A stretch of 64,000 nucleotides of DNA from Aquicella siphonis (GCF_902459485.1 NZ_LR699119.1:248001-312000); one strand, 5' to 3'. Positions 37,820-47,083 are shown, counted from the stretch's first letter. Notes: generated by a model not told the origin, from the letters alone. Numbers and translations: made by a program.

Positions 37820-39157
37820 CTATATGGATTTAATCCGCCTGTGTCCATGACTTTTTTCAATATGATTATCTTGAATCCTGGGCTTGCTGCGTGCCGGCAT
37901 GAAGTGTATTTTACCTTTGCCAAAATCATAAGCAGGTTTTGCAGAAATATTCCCTAGTAATTTTTCCAGTGTATGTCCGTGCTGGTTTAAGGTTGGCGCG
38001 GGATCAAGCTCAGGTTTGCGGCCGTCAGGTCTGGCTATGGTGGGGGTGCCCTCCGTGGTCTTTGAGTAGAAATGTTTTGAGTAAGGCTTTTTTGCAGCTT
38101 CTTCAACTGTGTTGACTTCCGCGTGCGCCACGCCTGCTAACATCAATTTATCCAGCCAATATTGGCTGGGCTGTGTCAACATGACTGTCTGGATTTCTTC
38201 GTGCAGATAATTATTCGCTTGAATACGTAATTCATTTGTTGCGTACGCGTCTGAAAGATCGGGTCTGGCTATCACATCATGACAGAATACTTTAAAACTC
38301 AAGTCAGTTAAGGTACCGATAGAGATATTCCGTCCATCTTGGGTCTGGAAGAAGGAAAACAGGCTAATCAGGTTATCCTGATTGCCCGTGCGTTGTTTTA
38401 TGGGACGTTCTTGTTTTGCGTCCAAATATTGCGAGCATAAAAAACGGGAAGCCACGCCCGCCAGGCTCACATGCACAGGAATGACTTTATTGTTTTCATC
38501 TTCAATGGGGATGCCGCGCAGCATCTGAATAAAACGTGATTGAATCGCGATAACAGCCCAATTGGCTGTGGCGATATCCAAAGGTAAAAAGCCGACTTTG
38601 AGCGGCGAATCGGCACTTGTGCCATTCACGTAGGCCATACCGCTGGCCGCCTGAACAGTCACATCATTCCCCGGCCGGGCTTCTTCTTCGCCAGGAAACC
38701 CTGATATATAACAATAGATGATACGGTTTGATTTGTGCGGATCATTGAGAAACGCCTGCAAAACCTGATCTCCGTCGCGTGCTCTTTTACTGCGATTGTC
38801 TATGATGATGATGGCTTCCCTGAGTATTTTTATATAATTGACATCCTCTTTTAACTTCATTGCGATACTGATCTTGCCGGCGTTGAATGTTGAATAGCAT
38901 TCATGAGATAAATATTTTCTGGCGGGATCGCCGGTGGGCGGCTCTATGCTGATTCCGATAGCGCCATCTTCAACCAGGGTACTCAAGGCGCCGGGACCCG
39001 CTATATGCTCGGTAATACCGATGATTGGAATGCCAGAGAATGCGCCTAAAGGAGAGGTTGGCAGGCCAAACGTTTTTATATTATCAGTATCCATGAGAGT
39101 CAGGGATAATTGCGTGGCCGCTAGTTCAGTTATATCGAAGCTTCTGGTTGAAAACAT
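37820..39157 (-). CDS. Class III (CaiB/BaiF) CoA-transferase-like protein
   Basis: 445 residues. Family blocks are present: IKTFGLPTSPLGAF near the N-terminus, ISIEPPTGDPARKY, SIAMKLKEDVNYIKIL, YCYISGFPGEEEARPGNDVTVQAASGMAYVNG (putative catalytic Asp) and GFLPLDIATANWAVIAIQS. Enzymes of this family move CoA between carboxylic acids such as formate/oxalate, carnitine or mesaconate. The C-terminal 80 residues are basic and Pro-rich, unlike the family, and could be an added tail. Substrate unknown. Confidence 0.78.
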   Translation of the reverse strand: MFSTRSFDITELAATQLSLTLMDTDNIKTFGLPTSPLGAFSGIPIIGITEHIAGPGALSTLVEDGAIGISIEPPTGDPARKYLSHECYSTFNAGKISIAMKLKEDVNYIKILREAIIIIDNRSKRARDGDQVLQAFLNDPHKSNRIIYCYISGFPGEEEARPGNDVTVQAASGMAYVNGTSADSPLKVGFLPLDIATANWAVIAIQSRFIQMLRGIPIEDENNKVIPVHVSLAGVASRFLCSQYLDAKQERPIKQRTGNQDNLISLFSFFQTQDGRNISIGTLTDLSFKVFCHDVIARPDLSDAYATNELRIQANNYLHEEIQTVMLTQPSQYWLDKLMLAGVAHAEVNTVEEAAKKPYSKHFYSKTTEGTPTIARPDGRKPELDPAPTLNQHGHTLEKLLGNISAKPAYDFGKGKIHFMPARSKPRIQDNHIEKSHGHRRIKSI

Positions 39158-39274
39158 GGCTGAATACCACTTATTTGATTATTGCGTTATTGCCGTCAGT
39201 TCATGATGCCGTGTCTGGCAGATTCACAAAGAAACAAATCGTCATGACCCGTTCCACAGTTCCAGCCTATAACA

Positions 39275-39364
39275 TTACACTAATTCGGTTGAAAACCGGC
39301 CATATTTTTTCGCCGGAGTCTGCTGATTTGTGTATTGCCTGAAATTTGCCGCTAGGTCTGCCAT
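39275..39364 (-). CDS. Possible 29-residue peptide
   Basis: ATG at 39364 lies eight bases after a strong AAGGAG on the minus strand and encodes 29 residues (begins MADLAANFRQYTNQQ). It is upstream of the CoA-transferase-like gene on the same strand. Could be a leader peptide or a chance frame. Confidence 0.3.
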   Translation of the reverse strand: MADLAANFRQYTNQQTPAKKYGRFSTELV

Positions 39365-39590
39365 TTCATTTTCTCCTTGTACTCGCGGGTAAGCGATCCT
39401 ATTTTTCGCTGCATTTAGGGACGGGGGTATTAATTTGAATATAATTACTATACAAATTAAGTGATTGATCAATAATTAATTGATATTGCTTGTGTAATTA
39501 TAGTGCGCCGATTAAAATAAGCGCGGTAATTGTGCAATTACTGATCGAGATAGTGCCGCTTATATATCAATATAAAAACGAGGGATCAGA

Positions 39591-39806
39591 ATGTTTAATC
39601 GCAAAAAAACAAGCACCATGTGTCAGCCTCCTGAATTTAAATTTTCAAAATATGCAGGGGCTTTGTTTACAAAATATCCGGAGCAAGTTGTTGTCGAATA
39701 CGCGCTGGATAAGCTGAAAGAGAAGCAGCATCAAGATCAGAAGAATGGCGGTATGTGTAACATACCTGAAATAAAGCTTCCATCGCCATTTCCGGGGTCG
39801 TTCTAG
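39591..39806 (+). CDS. Small unknown protein
   Basis: 71 residues, with leader AAAACGAGGG just before the ATG and a hairpin terminator downstream. The sequence (FNRKKTSTMCQPPEFKFSKY) is basic with two Cys and gives no homology. An overlapping frame on the opposite strand lacks these signals. Confidence 0.45.
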   Translation: MFNRKKTSTMCQPPEFKFSKYAGALFTKYPEQVVVEYALDKLKEKQHQDQKNGGMCNIPEIKLPSPFPGSF

Positions 39807-39819
39807 TATTATCTCGCGT

Positions 39820-39843
39820 AGAGGAGGTGTGGGCCTCCTCTTT
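39820..39843 (+). terminator. Hairpin terminator candidate
   Basis: AGAGGAGG (39820-39827) pairs with CCTCCTCT (39834-39841) over a six-base loop; only three T follow. It lies 14 bp after the small gene's stop. Confidence 0.5.
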
Positions 39844-40072
39844 AAGATATGCATTAACAGGCTGGCATCTATCAAATATTTATCCATCCTCTCAATCGCG
39901 GTTTGGGCTGCGTTCTGAATGACGGTTTCATGGCATTTTTTGCGTGCGAAGACACCATGTATAATGCATATAAGCGCATAAAAAGAAGAACGGCCGGGAT
40001 GGATGGAACGCCCATTTTCGGTTAAATTTTGCAAGCATTCGCGCTCAATACTTACAAGCAGGATAATTGATC

Positions 40073-40630
40073 ATGTCAACCAAGTGTTCCGTATTTATCG
40101 CTGCCAGTCTGGATGGATATATTTCCAGAGAGGATGGTTCCATTGATTGGCTAATGAAGGCCAACACGCTTGCCAGGCCTGGTGAAGATTGCGGTTACAA
40201 GTCATTCATATCAACGGTTGACGGATTGATCATGGGAAGACATTCTTATGAGAAAGTATTGTCATTTGACGACTGGCCATATGGCAATTTGCCTGTAGTG
40301 GTTATGAGCAGCCAGGCCCTCGCGATTCCGGAACAATTACGTGCTTGTGTCACCGTTTCAGCGGAAACGCCAGTTGCCTTGGTTCAGCGCTTATCAAGGC
40401 AAGAAGCCAGGCATCTTTATATTGACGGCGGAATCACTATCCAGGGATTTTTAGCCAATAATCTCATTAATGAAATGACTATTACATTCATACCGGTGCT
40501 TTTGGGCAGCGGCCGATCATTATTTGGGCCGCTAAAAAACGACATAGAATTACATCATGTGGAAACGCAAACATTCGATGGCGGGTTTGTGCAAGTTAAA
40601 TATCGTATCGGTTCATTGAAGGAATCGTAA
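40073..40630 (+). CDS. RibD/dihydrofolate-reductase-like reductase
   Basis: 185 residues from the ATG at 40073 (AGGA upstream; the TTG at 40067 is less likely). VFIAASLDGYISREDGSIDWL, DGLIMGRHSYEKVL, HLYIDGGITIQGFL and IPVLLGSGRSLFG are the conserved blocks of the YyaP/RibD C-terminal family. NADPH-dependent reduction is expected; the substrate in this subgroup is not known. Convergent with the MATE gene, nine bases apart. Confidence 0.85.
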   Translation: MSTKCSVFIAASLDGYISREDGSIDWLMKANTLARPGEDCGYKSFISTVDGLIMGRHSYEKVLSFDDWPYGNLPVVVMSSQALAIPEQLRACVTVSAETPVALVQRLSRQEARHLYIDGGITIQGFLANNLINEMTITFIPVLLGSGRSLFGPLKNDIELHHVETQTFDGGFVQVKYRIGSLKES

Positions 40631-40639
40631 AGGCAGGCT

Positions 40640-42004
40640 TCAGCGTCTTGGCTGCTCACAAGAGGGTTGTTTTTCATATTGTATCCGCTTCAGCAAGCGC
40701 GGAGTCAACACAACCCCTACGCTGCAAATGCCGATGGTTAAACCGTACCAGATGCCCGTTGCTTGAAGGCGGGTATGAAATGAAAGGTAATAAGCGCTGC
40801 CCACACCGAGAAACCAATAACATCCGCTGCTTAGAAGCATGGGTATAAGAGTATCCTTGTATCCTCTTAAAGCGCCGTTAGCAATGCCTTGCACAGCATC
40901 CATGCATTGAAAAATGGCGGCTATGGTGAGAAAAGAGACTGCCAATCGGGTTTCTTGCATCTGGGTTTCACCGCTATACAAAAATATTTTAACCATTGCT
41001 TCGGGGAACAGGATAAAGATGATTGCCACTATTGCAGAAAATACTACACCCAGGCCAAGGTTGAAGAAGGCGATGCGTTTTGCCTTGAGCGGGTTTTTTT
41101 CTCCCAGGGCGTGGCTTATCTGTAATGCTGTTGCCATGGACATGGCAAAGGGGATCGAATAAGCGATACTGGCCCATTGCAAGGCGACTTGATAGGCTGC
41201 CAAGGAATCGACGCCAAAGTAACCCATCAGCGTTGCAGCCGATAAAAACATTCCGGATTCCAATATGAAGAGAGAGCCGCTGGGTACGCCAATAAACAGC
41301 ATATCGATAATTTTATCGCGCCTGAATCTGAATCCTTTAAATGAAACATATTCCTTTATGAGGAAATGTTTTTTGCTGAATAATAACAAGCATGCAAACA
41401 TGAACCACATGACTATGCCTCCGGCAAAACCAATGCCGGCAATGCCTAACTGTGGAAATCCGTATTTTCCATAAATCAAAACATAATTCATGATAAAGGT
41501 CAGCGGAATCGAGCCGAGCGCAACAATCATTACGGTTTTCGTCAGTGCGAACGCGGAAATAAATTCACGAAACACAAAAAACAGCAAAAACCCGGGCAGT
41601 CCCCAAACCAACCCGTGTAATAACAAGGTGACATTGTCAACCACTTGCTGATTTTGTCCAATAACCGCCAGAATTGGCGGCATAAACCAGATTAATGCCA
41701 TACAAGGGATGGATAATAATAGAGCGAGGCATATTCCATGTTGCAGGCTGGATTGAATGTCGCTGCTGTCATCGGCGCCTTTTGCTCGTGCAATAAAAAC
41801 GCCGACCGCGCTGAGCGTGCCCAAGCAGAATACCAGGGTGGTGATAAAAAGACCTGTTCCCAGTGCTCCTGCCGCCAATGCGCTGGGCCCCAGCCACCCC
41901 ATCATGAGCGTGTCAATAAATTGCATGCCCTTTTGAGCCAGAAAGGCCGCCATCAGCGGCAGTACCAGTGTGAAGGTGGATTTGATTTCGTGAGTTTTTA
42001 TCAT
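40640..42004 (-). CDS. MATE family efflux protein
   Basis: 454 residues with about twelve membrane helices in two homologous halves. FLAQKGMQFIDTLMMGWLGPSALAAGALG and the equivalent second-half block (GYFGVDSLAAYQVALQWASI) are typical NorM/MATE signatures. It should export cationic drugs or metabolites using Na or H gradients. The exact substrate cannot be told. The last residues are basic (RRLQYEKQPS-like tail). Confidence 0.92.
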   Translation of the reverse strand: MIKTHEIKSTFTLVLPLMAAFLAQKGMQFIDTLMMGWLGPSALAAGALGTGLFITTLVFCLGTLSAVGVFIARAKGADDSSDIQSSLQHGICLALLLSIPCMALIWFMPPILAVIGQNQQVVDNVTLLLHGLVWGLPGFLLFFVFREFISAFALTKTVMIVALGSIPLTFIMNYVLIYGKYGFPQLGIAGIGFAGGIVMWFMFACLLLFSKKHFLIKEYVSFKGFRFRRDKIIDMLFIGVPSGSLFILESGMFLSAATLMGYFGVDSLAAYQVALQWASIAYSIPFAMSMATALQISHALGEKNPLKAKRIAFFNLGLGVVFSAIVAIIFILFPEAMVKIFLYSGETQMQETRLAVSFLTIAAIFQCMDAVQGIANGALRGYKDTLIPMLLSSGCYWFLGVGSAYYLSFHTRLQATGIWYGLTIGICSVGVVLTPRLLKRIQYEKQPSCEQPRR

Positions 42005-42105
42005 GAGGACACCAGGATGTGCATTGCATTGCCAATGCTATATAAGGTTGATAATCATACCTGTTTACAGGCGTATATACCATGGGAGGGCTTGGAACGA
42101 GTAGT

Positions 42106-42129
42106 GGGGTCAAGTCTAGACTTGACCCC
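42106..42129. repeat. Perfect 24-bp palindrome, RAYT/REP-like
   Basis: Two uninterrupted 12-bp half-sites starting GGGGTCAAGTCT. It lies between the MATE gene's start and a convergent small secreted gene's end. The half-site GGGGTCAAGTC recurs at 25844-25854. GGGGTCA-type palindromes are common near REP-associated transposases, but no transposase is present here. Confidence 0.65.
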
Positions 42130-42135
42130 TTTGAA

Positions 42136-42465
42136 TTACCAGCACTGTCCTATCACAGGGCGCACGTAACAGCCGCCAATGACACAGCAAGGTTGGTGGT
42201 AGATGCGGTGTTGTTTGGGTTTGTATTGTTTGGGCTTGTTATAATAATATTTTTTTACAATAATGAGACCGCATCCCGTATAAGTATGGCAATCAGGTTC
42301 AACTGTAGACGGTGTCATTACGATAGCGGGTTCAACCAGGTGATCCTGCGGTGATGAGGTATCTACGATATTCTGCGCGGATGAGGCAATTGGTATTGTG
42401 GCTAATATGATAATAAGATAGCAGTGCAATAAAGAGTATTTGCTAGCTTTTATTATGAATTTCAT
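42136..42465 (-). CDS. Small exported Cys/Tyr-rich protein
   Basis: 109 residues. Signal peptide LLHCYLIIILATIPIASSA. The mature part has Tyr/Lys-rich VKKYYYNKPKQYKPKQ and several Cys (HTYTGCGL, QPCCVIGGCYVRP, GQCW). It resembles small surface or periplasmic proteins; no family. A palindrome follows directly. Confidence 0.5.
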   Translation of the reverse strand: MKFIIKASKYSLLHCYLIIILATIPIASSAQNIVDTSSPQDHLVEPAIVMTPSTVEPDCHTYTGCGLIIVKKYYYNKPKQYKPKQHRIYHQPCCVIGGCYVRPVIGQCW

Positions 42466-42660
42466 AAACTAGTTTCCTCGTCTTTATTTTATTTATTTTA
42501 CCACTAAGCACAAAAGACTTTGTTATTTCATCAATAACATGATGATAAATGAAATTATTTTAAGCGCATTCTAGGTGCGATGCCCGCCAGGCAACGCCTT
42601 GCTGAAAAATTCAGGACCAGCGATAGGCGAAGCAACTTAAATGAAAATATTATAATTGTA

Positions 42661-42689
42661 TTGACTCTCTCGTAACGTCATCCTATATG
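42661..42689 (+). promoter_or_regulatory. Sigma-70 promoter of the MerR gene
   Basis: TTGACT (42661-42666), 17-bp spacer, TATATG (42684-42689). This places the start of transcription beyond the ATG at 42687 and so fixes the start codon at 42720. Confidence 0.65.
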
Positions 42690-42719
42690 ATGCTGAACAT
42701 CAGTGATGAGAAAATCAAA

Positions 42720-43451
42720 ATGTCTTATACAGTAAAGAAATTGGCAAAGCTATCAGGGGTCAGCATTCGAACGCTGCGTTTTTACGATACGATAGGATTA
42801 CTAAAGCCTGCCTATTATGGCGATAATAATTATCGCTATTATGAAGAAGAGCAGGTCTTGATGCTGCAGCAAATTTTATTTTATCGTGAAATAGGATTTT
42901 CTCTCAATAATATCCAGAGGATTATCAGCAGTGATGACTTCAACAAAATCGATGCCTTGCTGTCTCACAAACAAGTCCTTGCAGAGAGTCTTGATCGAAC
43001 AAAAAAATTGATTAAGACAATTGACCAAACCATTGCGCGCTTGAGAGATGAAATAACCATATCTGATGAAGAATTATTCGTTGGCTTTGCACATAAATTC
43101 GCATTCGATTCATTTGTAACCGCTTTTGCACCTGGAAACGAGCATATGCTTGATAAATATTTTGCTTCCGATCTTGTAATGTTTAACCATACAATGAAAA
43201 AACAGCTTGATTTGAACGACTTGAAATCACGTTTGCCCGTTTTGCATGAAATATTCAAGGACTTAAGAAGTGAGGTAAAGGATGTGACCACCGAGGAAAA
43301 TCGTATAGCTTTTCGCGTGGAACAAAATGCCGTTTTTACTAAGCACATACCTGTCGGCGTACAAGTCAGGCTTGATGTTATGAATTTATATAAACTTGAA
43401 AGAGGCAAGGTCAGAGAATGGCAAATCTGGGTTAATATAATGGAAATATAG
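42720..43451 (+). CDS. MerR-family regulator with NTF2/SnoaL-like C-terminal domain
   Basis: 243 residues from 42720. The N-terminal winged helix (YTVKKLAKLSGVSIRTLRFYDTIGLLKP) and dimer coiled coil are those of TipA-like MerR proteins. The C-terminal 120 residues (MLDKYFASDLVMFNHTMKKQ to KVREWQIWVNIMEI) resemble the small ligand pocket of SnoaL/NTF2 proteins. It should bind and distort spaced promoters on sensing a small molecule. No target gene adjoins except possibly itself. Confidence 0.75.
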   Translation: MSYTVKKLAKLSGVSIRTLRFYDTIGLLKPAYYGDNNYRYYEEEQVLMLQQILFYREIGFSLNNIQRIISSDDFNKIDALLSHKQVLAESLDRTKKLIKTIDQTIARLRDEITISDEELFVGFAHKFAFDSFVTAFAPGNEHMLDKYFASDLVMFNHTMKKQLDLNDLKSRLPVLHEIFKDLRSEVKDVTTEENRIAFRVEQNAVFTKHIPVGVQVRLDVMNLYKLERGKVREWQIWVNIMEI

Positions 43452-43516
43452 CGGGAAGCGCTACAAGCACAGCCTGGATATAATCCCAATACCCGACGTG
43501 GCTTGGTTAAGCAGTA

Positions 43517-44107
43517 TTATTTTTTGGATTTCGTAATGATATCGTAATTTCCTGGTTTATCTAAGTTTGATTTTTCTGATTCTGACCCTTCTCGACCGCT
43601 TTCTTTGAACAAGGCATGTGGCGTGCCGCCCGATTTCCTTTTCTCTTGCGCAATGAATTTATTACGCTTTTCTTCCAGCTGCCTTGTGGCTCCGGTAGGG
43701 TTGAATTCAGGGCGCTTTTTAGCCATCGCATTTGATGTAAATTTGTGCGCAAATTGGGTAATATTTTTGAGATTTTCCTTGAGAGAAGGGCTTAAATTGC
43801 GATCGCTGCGACTTTTGATTTCAGCATCAACCACACTGAGCAAACGACTTGCCGCTTTAAAAATTTGATCAGGTGGAAAAATTTCTAAAAGTTGAGCGCT
43901 TGCCTCTTTTAAATCAGCCGCTGTCGGTTTGGGCTGGCCGAACGCGTCTAGGATATCAATGTATAATATTTTAAATTCATTTGGTTTTACATCCTTGAAA
44001 TCCTTATATGAGCCAAGCAGTTTCATCAAATCAACTATCTTGTTAACGACTTCATCGTTTGTCTCGACTGAAGCGCTTGTTGTGGGTTTGGAAGATTTCT
44101 TTGGCAT
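43517..44107 (-). CDS. Unknown hydrophilic protein, possible effector
   Basis: 196 residues, no signal peptide. Helical with KIVDLMKLLGSYKDFKDVKP and LLSVVDAEIKSRSDRNLSPSLKENL segments. The last 50 residues are Lys/Glu/Ser-rich (EEKRNKFIAQEKRKSGG; KESGREGSESEKS), the kind of tail seen on Dot/Icm substrates. No domain. Confidence 0.45.
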   Translation of the reverse strand: MPKKSSKPTTSASVETNDEVVNKIVDLMKLLGSYKDFKDVKPNEFKILYIDILDAFGQPKPTAADLKEASAQLLEIFPPDQIFKAASRLLSVVDAEIKSRSDRNLSPSLKENLKNITQFAHKFTSNAMAKKRPEFNPTGATRQLEEKRNKFIAQEKRKSGGTPHALFKESGREGSESEKSNLDKPGNYDIITKSKK

Positions 44108-44497
44108 TGCATTTTTCCCGATGTATGTTAATCCAAATTTAAGTATAGTTTACAAAATAATTCAATTCCTCTTTTTCAAAAAAACCTTGATAGTATTGAA
44201 TAGATAAGCTTCTCGGCGATATTTACGTATTGTGTTATATTTTACATAAATCCCATGATGTCATTTCTGTTAATTATTCTAAACGTTCTTGCTATTGGAG
44301 TTTGTTTACTGGAAGCAATCCCAGGCGATGTTTCTTTCTACATGGCGCCTGTTGATACTTCAAATCAATACAAAAAATTATCTCTCAATCATATACTTTT
44401 TTAGTGTCGTTATAAGATTAATCGGTCAATCGTTAAAATAATAAGCATCTAGCTGTGTATATTCCTAGATGCTTACTAATTTATCATCCTATTGAAT
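44108..44497. other. 390-bp AT-rich intergenic region with a terminator
   Basis: No gene is seen. TAAGCATCTAG (44442-44452) pairs with CTAGATGCTTA (44465-44475) and is followed on the minus strand by TTATTATTTT, a likely intrinsic terminator for the gene at 44498-45112. The rest is plain AT-rich sequence. Confidence 0.6.
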
Positions 44498-45112
44498 TCA
44501 CCGCATTGGTCTATTCAGATTTTCTTTTGCAATCATTTTTGCATATACTTCAGGCATTCTCTTTGCAATTGATGCTGCGATATTCATCAATAATTCTTCA
44601 GGAAGCTCGTAAAATGGACTATGAGAATTTTTTTTACCTATCGCTAAAAATCGTGCAATTCTCTTTACTTGATAAACTTCTTCCATAAATTCATCTTCTT
44701 CCTGAGCTCTTTTGCTTTGCTTTTTCAGTTCCCTCATATTTGATTTAAACAGACTGTGTCTTTGATTCTCAGTAACACAGCCGTGACATGGGTTGCATCT
44801 ACTACAGTGTTCTACTTCACTATTGTCTATGCCAAATAACTCATAAAATGCGGAAGTCATATTCTCAATTAGACGGCTGCCAGATTGATAGTGATTTATA
44901 TAGAACCTGTAAAGCCGCCATGTTGCATCCTCAGGCATCTCATTATGTAATTTACTGAGTAGAAGATTAAGTGCGGTCTTTCGATTGATCGCTTCTTTTG
45001 ATGGGCCTTCGAAAATTACTCGACAAGATTCATCATATTTATCTATTGCATTCTTGAAAGCTGAAATAATTTCAGCTGTTTTTTTATTCAATACTATCGT
45101 TCTAACCAACAT
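44498..45112 (-). CDS. Unknown protein with F-box-like segment and Cys cluster, effector candidate
   Basis: 204 residues, no signal peptide. A cluster CSRCNPCHGC (about 105-114) may bind zinc. FYELPEELLMNIAASI (about 167-182) resembles the start of an F-box, the SKP1-binding motif used by several Legionella effectors to recruit host ubiquitin ligase. The F-box is only partial, so this is an inference. A clear terminator follows. Confidence 0.5.
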   Translation of the reverse strand: MLVRTIVLNKKTAEIISAFKNAIDKYDESCRVIFEGPSKEAINRKTALNLLLSKLHNEMPEDATWRLYRFYINHYQSGSRLIENMTSAFYELFGIDNSEVEHCSRCNPCHGCVTENQRHSLFKSNMRELKKQSKRAQEEDEFMEEVYQVKRIARFLAIGKKNSHSPFYELPEELLMNIAASIAKRMPEVYAKMIAKENLNRPMR

Positions 45113-45222
45113 ATCAAGCCTCTCAGATTAAAAGATTAAAATTTCATATTAACATACCTGTCAAGAGGGTATGACAGGAACAATAGTGTGATCGCGGCAT
45201 GTGCCAGTTAATTCAGAAATAA

Positions 45223-45612
45223 ACACCTCTCAAGATCAAGAAACATAAAAAAGTAGTTCAAGCTGTAAATAATTACAATTATCAAAATTATGAAAGTCAA
45301 TTGAAATTGGCATCAAGCTATTTTACCAACTCTGGTTGGGTGGGGTATAAGAAAGCACTGGATGTTTCTCGTAATTTAGATGCCATGATTAAAAGACAAA
45401 CGACCATGTCTGGAAAGATCGTGAGCCCAATTCAGTTTTCTCAATCAAAAGATACTATCATTGCGATTGTACCTGTAGACGTTACTTACAAATTTCCAGG
45501 AGGAACCAAAATGCCGACTTCTACGTTAAAAGTTACATTGAGCATGATCCATACTCCAGAAGGCTTAAAGGTAACTCAATACATTGCGCAAATGCGGCTC
45601 TTCCTCAAATAA
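45223..45612 (+). pseudogene. 5'-truncated DotI/IcmL-family fragment
   Basis: The open frame from the stop at 45220 reads VVQAVNNYNYQNYESQLKLA, then YFTNSGWVGYKKALDVSRNL, VPVDVTYKFPG and GLKVTQYIAQM. This is the periplasmic DotI/IcmL domain of type IVB secretion systems. The usual N-terminal anchor and an ATG are absent (only a TTG at 45301 inside the domain), so it looks like a remnant. It ends 15 bp from the island's left attachment site. Confidence 0.6.
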
Positions 45613-45627
45613 GGGGGGATTTTTAAC

Positions 45628-45669
45628 TGGGCCCACTAGGACTTGAACCTAGGACCAAAGGATTATGAG
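45628..45669. repeat. attL: 42-bp copy of the tRNA 3' half
   Basis: Identical to 63475-63516 over 42 bases, beginning TGGGCCCACTAGG. On the minus strand it corresponds to the tRNA from the first base of the anticodon loop to the discriminator base. It marks the left end of element 1. Confidence 0.9.
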
Positions 45670-45693
45670 CGTGAAAAATCGGCTTTTAATGGC

Positions 45694-45808
45694 TTCTACA
45701 TTTTTCTAACTACTTAATAAACCTATTTACAATCAACTAATGACATTTATAATCCGTCCTATGGTTTTCTAATAAATTTTCTACATTCTTTCTACATGGC
45801 TTCTACAT
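45694..45808. repeat. Element 1 left arm-site repeats (TTCTACAT x4)
   Basis: Direct copies at 45694-45701, 45779-45786, 45790-45797 and 45801-45808; the last three are spaced 11 bp apart, one helical turn. The same octamer occurs twice at the element's right end. They fit integrase arm-type binding sites or excisionase sites. Confidence 0.7.
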
Positions 45809-45825
45809 GGAAACGGGAGGAGTGA

Positions 45826-47083
45826 ATGAAGCTGACAAAAGCGTTCGTGGAAAAAGCAGAAGCGCCGAAGGATAAAGACCAGATTTTTTTACCGTGACGG
45901 AGAGCTCAAGGGGTTTGCCCTGCGGGTCACGTCCAGCGGCGTCAAGAGTTTCGTGGTTGAAACCTTGATCGGCAATAAAGTCCGGCGCATGACGCTGGGC
46001 AAGTATGGCAAGCTGACAGCAGAGCAGGCGCGTAATGAAGCCAAAAAGCTCTTAGGCAAGATTGCGACCGGCATTGACCCTATTGCTGAGAAAAAAGAGA
46101 AGAAGGTTAAATCGATTACACTCAAGGAAGCCTTCGATGCCTATCTGGTCGCCAGAAAAGAACTCAAGCCAACCACTTTGCTGGATTATAACCGGCTCAT
46201 GAAGCAGGTGTTCTCTGACTGGCAGAGCAAGCCGCTGCTGGATATAACAAAAGACATGATTGCCAAGCGTCACCGTATATTTGGTGAGAGAAGCAAGGCG
46301 AGGTCTAATTCAGCCATGCGTTTATTGCGGGCGATTTTCAACTTTGCCGCGGGTGAATATGAAGATTCGCAAGGCAGGTCACTGGTGCCGGAGAATCCGG
46401 TCAAGCGGCTGTCGCATACACGTGCCTGGTATCGGATAGACCGTAAGCAGACTGTGATCAAGGGGCATGAATTGCCTGCGTGGTTTAAGGCGGTCATGGA
46501 GGTTAAGGATGAGCGCAGTACAGGGAAATCATCCATCTTGCGGGATTATTTTCTGTTATTGCTTTTTACCGGTTTGAGAAGGCGGGAGGCTATTGAATTA
46601 ACGTGGGACAGGGTTGATTTAAAGGACAAGACTCTCACAATCAAGGATACAAAAAACCGGCATACGCATGTATTGCCATTGTCTGATTTTCTCATGGAGT
46701 TGTTCACGAACCGTAAAGCTGATTCAGACCCGGATTGCAGATTCGCATTCCCCGGTGATGGCAAGACTGGCTACAATGTTGAACCACGCAAGGTCATGAA
46801 AAAGATTATTGACCAATCAGGGGTGACGTTTACGCTACATGATTTGCGAAGGACTTTTATAACGGTGGCAGAGAGCCTTGATATTCCGGCGTATGCGTTA
46901 AAACGATTGCTGAATCATAAAATGACACAGGATGTGACGGCAGGGTATATCGTTATGGATGTGGAGCGGTTAAGAGTGCCCATGCAGAAAATCACCGATC
47001 ATTTGTTGAAACTGGCAGGAATAATGAAATCCGCCGAAGTTGTAAATATTGCAGATCACAAGAAAGATATAAAAGCAGGATAG
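45826..47083 (+). pseudogene. int: Tyrosine integrase (DUF4102 type) with a T7 frameshift
   Basis: The ATG at 45826 follows GGGAGGAG and encodes KLTKAFVEKAEAPKDKDQIF, but the T7 run at 45884-45890 shifts the frame into a TGA at 45895. Removing one T restores YRDGELKGFALRVTSSGVKSF and the rest, so the gene is otherwise complete (about 419 residues). Catalytic residues are in place: GLRRREAIEL (Arg), HDLRRTF (HxxR), LLNHKM and TAGYIVM (Tyr). Either a recent mutation or slippage on T7 allows expression. It should recombine attL with the middle att. Confidence 0.85.

Noticed and set aside
39645-40034. 129-residue minus-strand frame with a membrane-like stretch
   Set aside because: Overlaps the 39591 gene, which has the leader and terminator; no ribosome site for this frame.
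44115-44155. PmrA-like TTAA-N7-TTAA before the 43517-44107 gene
   Set aside because: Several mismatches to consensus, no minus 10 at the expected spacing, and in very AT-rich DNA.
45113-45170. Several TTAAT half-sites before the 44498-45112 gene
   Set aside because: Spacings are four and nine bases, not seven.
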